Assembly: GCA_002719315.1 (NCBI GenBank)
Contig: PBHD01000012.1
Span: 258,648 to 294,210, forward strand
Length of the DNA: 35,563 bases
Reading direction: 5' to 3'
From: Flavobacteriaceae bacterium
Lineage (GTDB): Bacteria > Bacteroidota > Bacteroidia > Flavobacteriales > Flavobacteriaceae
The position numbers and the translations under genes are program-made. Position 1 is the stretch's first letter, and each line of letters starts with the position of its first letter. The notes under the pieces were generated by a model. That model saw nothing but the letters and a program-made list of their open reading frames with translations. It ran no database searches and had not been told where the DNA came from. This document shows, in pieces, positions 25,723 through 33,361 of this stretch.

Positions 25723-26805
25723 TTAAAATAAGTTATCTATACTATTTTTATCTATAGCTCTTTTTGCCATTAATCCATAAATTTTTACAATCTCATTTAG
25801 ATTTTTAAATCTTTCATCTGTGGTTTTGCCTAATTTATATCTATAAAAAATTTGCTGAACAATTACTGCTATTTTAAACAATCCAAAAACATAATAAAAA
25901 ACTATATTACTTACATCCAATTTAGATTGTTTTGAATATTTAGAAACTAATTCTCCTCTATTTAAATTCCCCTCAGCAGTAGTGATGTTAAATTTGTTTT
26001 GCTGAATATTTTCTGGATCAGTTTTATCTATCCAATATCCTAAAGATGTACCTAAATCCATTAAAGGGTCACCTAATGTTGCCATTTCCCAATCTAATAT
26101 AGCTAAAACATCATATTTTCCATCATCTGATAAAACCAAATTATCATATTTAAAATCATTATGAATCAAAGATGAAAATTTATTTTCATGAATATTTCTT
26201 TCAAGCCATTTATAAACATAATTAATATGAAATATATCAGAAGTCTTAGATGCCAAATATCTATTTATCCATCCTTTAACCTGTCTTGAAATATATCCCT
26301 TAGGCTTTCCTATGTTTTCCAATCCAGCTTTTTTATAATTTAATCTATGGATTTCTGCTAATGTAAAAATGAATTTTTTTGAAAGATTCCTCATATCTAA
26401 TTTATCAGGTAATTGTTTTTTTGGGGTATTACCTCTTAGAATAATTCCTTTTTTACGTTCCATTAAATAAAATGGTGCCCCTATAATTTTTAAATTATCA
26501 GAATATATATATGGTTTAGGAACTTTATTATATATTTTTTTTAGACCATTCAATATTGTATACTCTCTGTTCATGTCATGACCAGATTTAATGTTTGCAC
26601 CAATAGGAGGCCTTCTTAACACAAAATCTTTACCATTAAAGTTTACTAAATATGTCAAATTTGAAAACCCTGATGGAAATTGAGATATTTTAATTATCCC
26701 TTCAATTAAATTTAATTCATTTATAAGAAAGGTTTTTAAACTATTCTCATCAAAACCTTCATTAGGTCTTATCTGTGTAGGCTGATCAAGATTAGTTAAA
26801 GCCAT
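25723..26805 (-). CDS. ACAD11/LvaA-type aminoglycoside-phosphotransferase-fold kinase
   Basis: An APH-fold kinase of 360 residues: an N-lobe with FPSGFSNLTYLV and FVLRRPPIG, a catalytic loop HNDFKYDN (Brenner HxDxxxxN) and metal-binding LDWEMATLGDPLMDLG. It closely resembles the N-terminal kinase domain of ACAD10/ACAD11 and Pseudomonas LvaA. These phosphorylate the 4-hydroxyl of 4-hydroxyacyl-CoA so that a partner dehydrogenase can eliminate phosphate. Its ATG directly follows the TAA of the dehydratase gene with no spacing, implying coupled translation. Function is by homology and context only. Confidence 0.8.
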   Translation of the reverse strand: MALTNLDQPTQIRPNEGFDENSLKTFLINELNLIEGIIKISQFPSGFSNLTYLVNFNGKDFVLRRPPIGANIKSGHDMNREYTILNGLKKIYNKVPKPYIYSDNLKIIGAPFYLMERKKGIILRGNTPKKQLPDKLDMRNLSKKFIFTLAEIHRLNYKKAGLENIGKPKGYISRQVKGWINRYLASKTSDIFHINYVYKWLERNIHENKFSSLIHNDFKYDNLVLSDDGKYDVLAILDWEMATLGDPLMDLGTSLGYWIDKTDPENIQQNKFNITTAEGNLNRGELVSKYSKQSKLDVSNIVFYYVFGLFKIAVIVQQIFYRYKLGKTTDERFKNLNEIVKIYGLMAKRAIDKNSIDNLF

Positions 26806-28317
26806 TTATTTTACATTAAAAACTCTTTCAAAATAATCTCCAAGTTCATCAACTATTTCTTTCTTATCATCTTCTGTCTCTATACCAGCTAAAATTTTTG
26901 CTAATCTTTTTTTATATTCAAGTTGCATCATTCTGCCAATTTGAATTCTTTGTGCTTGAGGTGAACCTGCCCCATGGACACTTTCGGTTAAATAACCAAC
27001 AGCGTTTCTGCCCATGGTCATATTCTCAATTAAACGTAAAATTCTTATTCTTTCTTCAGAAGAAAACTTAGAATTACCTCTTAAATATTTATGTAATAAT
27101 TTTCCAATCTTTGGATGATTCAAATCTTGTTCTGAAGGTAAAGTAGTAACAAAACCACCAGCCAAATCTTGAGCGATTTGAGACACTTCAAAAGGTAATT
27201 TAGTCACATGATGCTTGCAAACATTTGATAACATATCATCACACTGAAAACAACCAGATTTAGTTTTAAAACCTTGATAGGATGATGCTATTCCTGTAGC
27301 ATATATCGTTTCATTTAGGTGAGACATTTGAACAAGTTTATCTTTAATATGAGAAGATTTTTCAACTCCATTAAATTCAGCAATTGAAGCTGCTGCACCG
27401 ATTAAAACATCCCCTACACCTGACTTACAAACATAACTTCGTCTATGATATGTTGTGAACCTTTCAACTAACATTGCGGCAAAATCATATTCTCCATCCA
27501 TGAAAATATTCTTATTTTCAATAAAAACATTTTCAAAAATCACCATGGCTTCTTGTCCTCCAAATTCCTTATTTCCAACATCTATAGAACCTTCTTCCAT
27601 GCTTCTTGTATCACATGATTGTCTGCCATATATATAAGTTATACCCTTTGAAGAAACTGGAACTGCTCCAACTATTGCATATTGTTTATCCTCTTCTAAT
27701 AATCTCATTGTTGGCATGATCATTAACCAGTGAGAATTAACACAACCTGTTTGATGAGCTTTAGCTCCTGAAATATATACTCCTTTAGAAGTCCTCTTTG
27801 TTACATGAACAAACATGTCCGGATCAACTTGTTGACTTGGTCCTAAACTTCTATCCCCTTTAACATCTGTCATTGCTCCACCTAAAACAAAATTATATTT
27901 ATGCATTAAGGTTAAAAAACTAATCAATTTTTGATGATAATTTGTTCCATTTCTTTCATCCATTTCAAATGTCACAGAATAAAGTGAATTAAAAGCATCC
28001 ATTCCAACACATCTTTGAAAGCATGTTCCGGTGAGCTGTCCTAATTTTCTTTGCATTTTATTTTGAAGAACAAGATCTTTAGAACTTGTGCAGATATGAA
28101 GAAATCTACTAATCCTTTCCCCTGTAAAAGGAGAAATTACACTTGCTAATTCAGGGTCTGAAACAGCAAGGTCATATGTTTTAGCTATTGCATTAATAGA
28201 GGGGCGAATCATATCATGATCAACCGGTTCTTTAATTTTATTTCCAAAAAGATAAACATTTAGATTTCTATTTCTTATGGACTCTATATAAGATTTCCCA
28301 TCAACTATTTTTTCCAT
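26806..28317 (-). CDS. 4-hydroxybutyryl-CoA dehydratase / vinylacetyl-CoA isomerase family protein
   Basis: A 503-residue flavoprotein of the AbfD/HpaB family. Residues known from the Clostridium aminobutyricum enzyme are present: iron-sulfur ligands Cys99 and Cys103 (GTCFQRCVGMD), Gln101, Thr190 (HQTGCVNSH), Glu256 (for Glu257), His291 (for His292), Tyr295 and a Cys-Lys pair at 297-298 (for Cys299-Lys300), and Glu445/Ala450 in TESVHGAGSPQAQ (for Glu455/Ala460). The family uses FAD and a [4Fe-4S] cluster to turn 4-hydroxybutyryl-CoA into crotonyl-CoA by a ketyl radical route. One residue is missing between the Tyr and the last Cys ligand. Presence of all cluster ligands argues against a HpaB-type monooxygenase. 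Confidence 0.85.
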   Translation of the reverse strand: MEKIVDGKSYIESIRNRNLNVYLFGNKIKEPVDHDMIRPSINAIAKTYDLAVSDPELASVISPFTGERISRFLHICTSSKDLVLQNKMQRKLGQLTGTCFQRCVGMDAFNSLYSVTFEMDERNGTNYHQKLISFLTLMHKYNFVLGGAMTDVKGDRSLGPSQQVDPDMFVHVTKRTSKGVYISGAKAHQTGCVNSHWLMIMPTMRLLEEDKQYAIVGAVPVSSKGITYIYGRQSCDTRSMEEGSIDVGNKEFGGQEAMVIFENVFIENKNIFMDGEYDFAAMLVERFTTYHRRSYVCKSGVGDVLIGAAASIAEFNGVEKSSHIKDKLVQMSHLNETIYATGIASSYQGFKTKSGCFQCDDMLSNVCKHHVTKLPFEVSQIAQDLAGGFVTTLPSEQDLNHPKIGKLLHKYLRGNSKFSSEERIRILRLIENMTMGRNAVGYLTESVHGAGSPQAQRIQIGRMMQLEYKKRLAKILAGIETEDDKKEIVDELGDYFERVFNVK

Positions 28318-28334
28318 GTTTTACCTTGATTCAA

Positions 28335-29513
28335 TTATGAATTATATAATTTTAATATACTTCTTGCTAAACGACTCTTATGAACTTCGTCCGCACCATC
28401 ATAAATTCTAGCAGCTCTTTCATGTCTATAATATGATGCTAATATTGTATCATCTGTGACTCCTAGAGCTCCATGAACTTGAATTGCACAATCAACTACT
28501 TTTTGAAGGACATTAGCACAATAAAATTTTATAATAGAAATTTCTGAACGACTTTTATAAGATCCATTTTTATCAATTTTTTCTGCAGCATCTTTTACAA
28601 GAAGTCTTGCTGCATTAATTTCTGCTCTACATTCTGCAATCCAATTTTGAATTGTTTGTTTATCAGCTAATTTTTTTCCATGAGATATTTCTCTTGAAAC
28701 AGCCCTTTTGCACATTAAGTCAAATGACCGTTCACAAATCCCTATCCATCGCATACAATGATGAATTCTTCCCGGACCTAATCTTTTCTGAGCTATTGAA
28801 AAACCCTCTCCATCTCCACCTAAAACATTAGAAGAAGATACTTTACAGTTATTAAATTTAATTTCAGAATGACTCTCCCATCCTCCACCAGGATGACCCA
28901 TTATTTGTACATTTCTTACAAATTCCAATCCATCGGTATCTGTTGGAATAATTATTTGACTAGCTCTTTTATGTTGATTATCTTCATCCGGCTTAGTTAT
29001 TAGCATAACAATAACAAATGAAGATCCATCAAAACCTGATGTAAACCATTTGTGACCATTAATTAAATAGTTTTCACTTTCTTTTTTAGCAATTGTACCC
29101 ATTTTTACAGGGTTTGAACCTGCATAGTTTGGTTCAGTCATTGCAAAACAACTTCTTGTTTTTCCTTCTAAAAGAGGATATAAATATTTTTCTTTTTGTT
29201 CATTAGTTCCAAATTCAATTAAAATTTCCATATTTCCAGCATCAGGAGCTTGACAATTAAAAATATAATGTCCATATGGACTCATTCCTAATATTTCACT
29301 AACCTCTCCATGCTGCTGAAGACTCAATCCAAGTCCACCATATTCCTTAGGGATTTGAGGAAGCCACAATCCCATATCTTTAACTTTTTTTCTTAATTCA
29401 TTTAACTTTGGAAGCTTTTCTTCCCATCCTACATTTATAATCCAGGGTTCTAAAGAAAACAACTCTTCTTCTACTAGCTTTTTTATTTTTATTTTAATTT
29501 TTTCAAAATCCAT
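28335..29513 (-). CDS. ACAD10/11-type acyl-CoA dehydrogenase
   Basis: It matches the dehydrogenase domain of mammalian ACAD10/11 more than ordinary fatty-acid dehydrogenases: FNCQAPDAGNMEIL, CFAMTEPNYAGSNP, YLINGHKWFTSGF, the glycine-rich GHPGGGWESHSEIKF, LGPGRIHHCMRWIG, and a closing YDGADEVHKSRLA in place of YEGTxxIQ. ACAD11 and LvaC-type enzymes take 4-phosphoacyl-CoA and eliminate phosphate to leave an enoyl-CoA. The matching kinase half is encoded two genes downstream, with the dehydratase gene in between. Length (392) is that of a single-domain protein. Confidence 0.85.
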   Translation of the reverse strand: MDFEKIKIKIKKLVEEELFSLEPWIINVGWEEKLPKLNELRKKVKDMGLWLPQIPKEYGGLGLSLQQHGEVSEILGMSPYGHYIFNCQAPDAGNMEILIEFGTNEQKEKYLYPLLEGKTRSCFAMTEPNYAGSNPVKMGTIAKKESENYLINGHKWFTSGFDGSSFVIVMLITKPDEDNQHKRASQIIIPTDTDGLEFVRNVQIMGHPGGGWESHSEIKFNNCKVSSSNVLGGDGEGFSIAQKRLGPGRIHHCMRWIGICERSFDLMCKRAVSREISHGKKLADKQTIQNWIAECRAEINAARLLVKDAAEKIDKNGSYKSRSEISIIKFYCANVLQKVVDCAIQVHGALGVTDDTILASYYRHERAARIYDGADEVHKSRLARSILKLYNS

Positions 29514-29520
29514 ACCTTTT

Positions 29521-30303
29521 CTATTTACCTAAAAAATTGGGTTTACGTTTCTCTATAAAAGCTGACACTCCCTCTTTTAAATCATGACTTCCAAAAGCTA
29601 AAATTTGTCTTTCCGCTTCATAAGCAATAGTTTTTTTTAAATCATTATTCATTGAATAAAAAATATCTTGTTTTGTAATTCCAATTGCTAAAGTTGGTTT
29701 TTCAGCTAATTTTGAAGCCCATTTTTGAGCTTGACTTAGAATATTATTTGTTTCTACAATCTTATTTGTTAATCCTAATTTTAAACATTCATCTCCAAAT
29801 ATTTTTTCCCCACTTGTAGCAATTTCCAATGCTTTACTATAACCTACCTGACGAGACAATAGCCAACTTGCGCCACCATCAGGTCCTAAACCTATATTAA
29901 TAAATGCAAATAAAATAGCACTTTCAGAACTCATTACTCTAAAATCACATGCTAAAGCAAAAGATGCCCCAACCCCAGCTGCAGTTCCATTAATAGCTCC
30001 AATTATAGGCTTCTTTAAATCAAAAAATTTACCCATAAGAGGTTGATATTGATCAATTATGTAATCTCTTCTTTGTTCAGGAGTAGCTTTCTGAGCAAAA
30101 ACACTCATATCTGCTCCAGCACAAAATCCTTTTCCTGAACCAGTTAAAACTACTGACCTTACATTTTGATCATTTGAAGCTTTATTTAATGAATCCGATA
30201 TTCCATCAACTAAATCTTGATTAACTGCATTGTAGCGATCTGATCTATTCAAAGTTATTGTAGCTACAGAATCTTTTACCTCATATATAACTGCTTGTTC
30301 CAT
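29521..30303 (-). CDS. Enoyl-CoA hydratase/isomerase (crotonase) family protein
   Basis: A 260-residue crotonase fold with oxyanion-hole segments GKGFCAGADMSVF and NGTAAGVGASFALACDFRV. Where crotonase has its first catalytic Glu there is Phe (LFAFINIGL), and the sequence continues GLGPDGGASWLLSRQVG with an Asp, as in PaaG-type ring-opening isomerases. Isomerase activity is therefore as likely as hydration. It sits between the MaoC and ACAD11-like genes, with gaps of 4 and 7 bp. Confidence 0.88.
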   Translation of the reverse strand: MEQAVIYEVKDSVATITLNRSDRYNAVNQDLVDGISDSLNKASNDQNVRSVVLTGSGKGFCAGADMSVFAQKATPEQRRDYIIDQYQPLMGKFFDLKKPIIGAINGTAAGVGASFALACDFRVMSSESAILFAFINIGLGPDGGASWLLSRQVGYSKALEIATSGEKIFGDECLKLGLTNKIVETNNILSQAQKWASKLAEKPTLAIGITKQDIFYSMNNDLKKTIAYEAERQILAFGSHDLKEGVSAFIEKRKPNFLGK

Positions 30304-30307
30304 AATA

Positions 30308-30793
30308 TTATTTATTGTAAGCTAAAGCTAAAAACTCCGCTATGCAAGCAGGTTTTTCTTGTCCTTTTAACTCAATTATTACTTTTAATTTGAATTTAGC
30401 TCCTGAAGGATTTGAATTAAATTCTAATAAAGAAAGTCTTCCCCTGTAAAAAGATCCTGCAGGAGTAGCATTAGTAAAACGAACTTTATCAAGTCCATAA
30501 TTTATAAACATTCCTATATTATTTACTTCATAACTTTCATACATTAGTTTAGAACACATTGATAACATAAGAAAACCATGTGCTATAGTCGTTTTATAGG
30601 GAGATTCCTTAATACAACGATCTATATCAAGATGAATCCATTGCAAATCTTCAGTGACTTCAGCAAAAACATTAATTTTTTCCTGAGTAATTTCAAACCA
30701 CTCTGTTAATCCTAGTTCTTTTCCTAAACTATTTTCAAGTTCACTGATCGAATTAAATTTTGACTTATATGCTTTATCTGTTTTTGATTCCAT
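30308..30793 (-). CDS. MaoC-family (R)-specific enoyl-CoA hydratase-like protein
   Basis: A single hotdog domain of 161 residues with the hydratase-2 dyad in EDLQWIHLDIDRC (Asp and His five apart) and TIAHGFLMLSMCSKL. MaoC hydratases add water to trans-2-enoyl-CoA to give (R)-3-hydroxyacyl-CoA. With the crotonase-like protein next door, the cluster has two possible hydration routes. It is 11 bp after the upstream SDR gene. Confidence 0.85.
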   Translation of the reverse strand: MESKTDKAYKSKFNSISELENSLGKELGLTEWFEITQEKINVFAEVTEDLQWIHLDIDRCIKESPYKTTIAHGFLMLSMCSKLMYESYEVNNIGMFINYGLDKVRFTNATPAGSFYRGRLSLLEFNSNPSGAKFKLKVIIELKGQEKPACIAEFLALAYNK

Positions 30794-30804
30794 AAAAAAT
30801 AATT

Positions 30805-31581
30805 TTAGATTATCATATGACCACCATCAGCTGTATAAATACCCCCAGTAGTATAACTTGCTGCTGAAGAAGATAAGTAAACTGCCAAACCACTCATTTC
30901 AATGGGTTCTGCTACTCTTCCTGCTGGCAAGTGTTTTTCAATTTGTTTTTTTAATTTTTCATTCTGCCATAATGCTGAACTAAATTTAGTTTTTATTAAT
31001 CCTGGACATATTGCATTAGAACGAATTCCATGTTTTCCCCATTCTTTTGCTTGGACTTGCGTTAACATAATTAATGCAGCTTTTGTAATACTATATAGCC
31101 CTAGACCAAAGCTTGGTTTTAAACCCTCAACTGAAGCTATATTAACAATAGCTCCTTGTTTATCCTTTTTTAAATATGGAAAACATAAATTACTAAGATC
31201 AAAAGCAGCTTTTAGATTTACATTTAACATCTTATCATAAACTTCACCACTCATGTTTTCAATAGAATTATGTATAGGATTAATAGCAGCATTATTAATT
31301 AATATGTCTATTCTTCCGTAAACATCTATTGTTTTTTTTACTAACTCCTTCCTCTGATTTTCATCTCCAACATGACATTCAAATGGAAAAACCTTTAATC
31401 CGTCAACTAATAATTCTTTAGCAACTAAATCCAATGATTCTTGAGACCTACTACTAATCACAACTTTTGCTCCATATTCTGTTAATCCTCGAGCAATAGA
31501 AAGTCCTATACCTTTACTAGACCCAGTGACAATAGCCACTTTACCTGCTAATTCAAAAAGATTTCTTGTACTATCTCTCAT
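30805..31581 (-). CDS. Short-chain dehydrogenase (DHRS4-like SDR)
   Basis: A classical SDR: cofactor motif TGSSKGIG (about 18-25), NNAA at about 92, catalytic Ser in NIASVEG, Tyr and Lys in YSITK, and a closing TADGGHMII. The opening FELAGKVAIVTGSSKGIGLS resembles DHRS4-type carbonyl reductases. The Arg-rich stretch VVISSRSQ after the second strand suggests NADP(H) preference. It is 3 bp after the preceding SDR gene. Confidence 0.87.
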   Translation of the reverse strand: MRDSTRNLFELAGKVAIVTGSSKGIGLSIARGLTEYGAKVVISSRSQESLDLVAKELLVDGLKVFPFECHVGDENQRKELVKKTIDVYGRIDILINNAAINPIHNSIENMSGEVYDKMLNVNLKAAFDLSNLCFPYLKKDKQGAIVNIASVEGLKPSFGLGLYSITKAALIMLTQVQAKEWGKHGIRSNAICPGLIKTKFSSALWQNEKLKKQIEKHLPAGRVAEPIEMSGLAVYLSSSAASYTTGGIYTADGGHMII

Positions 31582-31584
31582 TTC

Positions 31585-32328
31585 TTACATTGGCATTGCA
31601 CCCCCATTTGCATGTAAAGTTATTCCTGATATAAACCCTGCTTCTTTTGAAGCTAAAAACAAATATGTATAACCCATGTCTTCAGGTGTCCCTATTCTTC
31701 CAACAGGTATCTGAGCTATTCCAGCTTTTATGATTTCTTCAGGCATAGAATCAGACATTAGTGATTTTATAAATCCTGGAGCAACTGCATTTACAGTAAT
31801 TCCATATTTTCCTCCTTCTTTACATAAAGCCCTTGTAAAACCAGAAATACCTGCTTTAGTAGCAGAGTAATTTGCTTGACCAAAAGCTCCTTGAAAAGCA
31901 TTAATAGAAGATGCTGAAATAATTCTTCCATATCCAGCTTCTTTCATTATAGGAAAAACTGCTTTTGTTACAATAAACATTCCTGTTAGGTTAATATTAA
32001 TAACTGTATTCCATTCTTCTTCAGACATTTTCATAAAAGAACGGTCACGAATAACACCAGCATTATTTATAAGAATATCTATTTTACCGTGGGCTGAAAT
32101 AATTTTAGAAACAGCTTCTTCAACAGAAGATTTATTAGTTATATCAACTTTTTGAAAAAAAATTGATCCTCCGTCTTTTTCTATTTGATCTGCTGTCTGA
32201 GTTCCTTCATCCAATACATCCCACAAAGCAACTGTTGCTCCTGCTTTGCAAAAAACCTCACAAATTCCTTTTCCTATTCCACGGGCTCCTCCCGTAATAA
32301 TTGCAATTTGTCCTTCTAAACTATACAT
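31585..32328 (-). CDS. Short-chain dehydrogenase (FabG/PhaB-like SDR)
   Basis: A classical SDR of 247 residues: TGGARGIGKGI, NNAGVIRD, catalytic SASSINAFQGAFGQANYSATKAG and a GGAMPM end. The FGQxNYSxxKAG segment resembles PhaB-type acetoacetyl-CoA reductases, and an Asp after the second strand (LWDVLDEG) favours NAD(H). A role as 3-hydroxyacyl-CoA dehydrogenase in this cluster is likely but not proven. An 83-bp gap separates it from the upstream SDR gene, containing a 10-bp palindrome ATGATATCAT but no clear promoter. Confidence 0.87.
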   Translation of the reverse strand: MYSLEGQIAIITGGARGIGKGICEVFCKAGATVALWDVLDEGTQTADQIEKDGGSIFFQKVDITNKSSVEEAVSKIISAHGKIDILINNAGVIRDRSFMKMSEEEWNTVININLTGMFIVTKAVFPIMKEAGYGRIISASSINAFQGAFGQANYSATKAGISGFTRALCKEGGKYGITVNAVAPGFIKSLMSDSMPEEIIKAGIAQIPVGRIGTPEDMGYTYLFLASKEAGFISGITLHANGGAMPM

Positions 32329-32411
32329 AATTAATTGATTTTTAATTTATTATTTATTTTGTATTTAACAAAACATTTCATGATATCATATTAAAAACTT
32401 GATTAATACTT

Positions 32412-33233
32412 CTATTTAAAATTATATTTTTTTAATGTATTATATAACTCCATTCTATCACCAGCTAAATGTTCTAGCCCATCAACGGGTAAAGTTACTC
32501 CACTTATATAATCACTCATAGGGCTTGCTAAAAATGCAACTGCAAAAGCAACATCATCAGGATTGCCAAATCGTTTCATAAGATTCTTTTGTTCAGAGGC
32601 TTTTAAAAGTTTTCTTATTTCTTCAGGATAGGATTCAAGACCAACTGTAGTAATAGTTCCAGGAGCAACAGTATTAACTCTAATTTTATATTCTGCCCAC
32701 TCCTGTGCAAGAGATTTTGTTAAATTTTCTACACCTGCTCTTGCTGCACCAGTATGAGACATTCCAGGAAACCCTCTAGAAATATTTGCAGTAATATTAA
32801 CAATTACACCTTTTTTTTGGGGAATAAAAAAATTATTTCCAATAGTATGACACATATTAAAAGTCCCATTTAAATTATTGTTGATTACGGCGTTCCATCC
32901 TTTTGGAGACATTGTTTTAATAGTTGAGGGGAATTGACCTCCCGCATTATTTATCAAAACATCAACCATTTTAAATTTATTTGTTAACCAATCAGAAAAT
33001 TTATTTACTGATTCTAGATCTCTAATATCACATTGGTGACCATAAGATTTTCCATATGAAGATAATTCTTTTACAGCCTTTTTTATTTTAGACTCTAACC
33101 TTGAAGCAATTATTACTTTAGCTCCCAACTTAAGAAACAGTTTAGAAATTGAAAAACCAATACCGCTTCTTCCTCCTGTAACTATAACAATTTTGTTTAA
33201 AAAAAGATCTGAGCTATACATTCTAAAATGCAT
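32412..33233 (-). CDS. PECR-like SDR (trans-2-enoyl-CoA reductase type)
   Basis: An SDR fold with TGGRSGIGFS, NNAGGQFPS and VNTVAPGTI, but at the active site SHTGAARAGVENLTKSLAQE replaces YxxxK. This HxGAARAGV form is the mark of peroxisomal trans-2-enoyl-CoA reductase (PECR) and related 2,4-dienoyl-CoA reductases, which reduce C=C bonds in acyl-CoA. Arg in IASRLESK favours NADPH. Two ATG codons are possible, 33233 and 33221; the second gives MYSSDLFLNKIVIVTGG. It is first in the ten-gene cluster, downstream of the receptor's terminator. Confidence 0.85.
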   Translation of the reverse strand: MHFRMYSSDLFLNKIVIVTGGRSGIGFSISKLFLKLGAKVIIASRLESKIKKAVKELSSYGKSYGHQCDIRDLESVNKFSDWLTNKFKMVDVLINNAGGQFPSTIKTMSPKGWNAVINNNLNGTFNMCHTIGNNFFIPQKKGVIVNITANISRGFPGMSHTGAARAGVENLTKSLAQEWAEYKIRVNTVAPGTITTVGLESYPEEIRKLLKASEQKNLMKRFGNPDDVAFAVAFLASPMSDYISGVTLPVDGLEHLAGDRMELYNTLKKYNFK

Positions 33234-33307
33234 TAAAGGTAAATTTAAGTAATTCTTTATATCTAATTAGTTTAGAAATAGATTTTTAAATCTCTCTATT
33301 TTTTTGT

Positions 33308-33344
33308 AAAAAAAAAGGGTAACCGTTCTCACGATTACCCTTTT
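33308..33344 (-). terminator. Strong leftward terminator after the TonB-dependent receptor
   Basis: On the minus strand 14 base pairs (33331-33344 with 33313-33326, including one U-G) close a GAGA tetraloop of the stable GNRA type. A U-tract follows from the A run at 33308-33316. It starts 17 bp after the receptor stop and separates the receptor transcript from the acyl-CoA cluster. Confidence 0.9.
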
Positions 33345-33361
33345 AGTATTAAAGTATGAAA

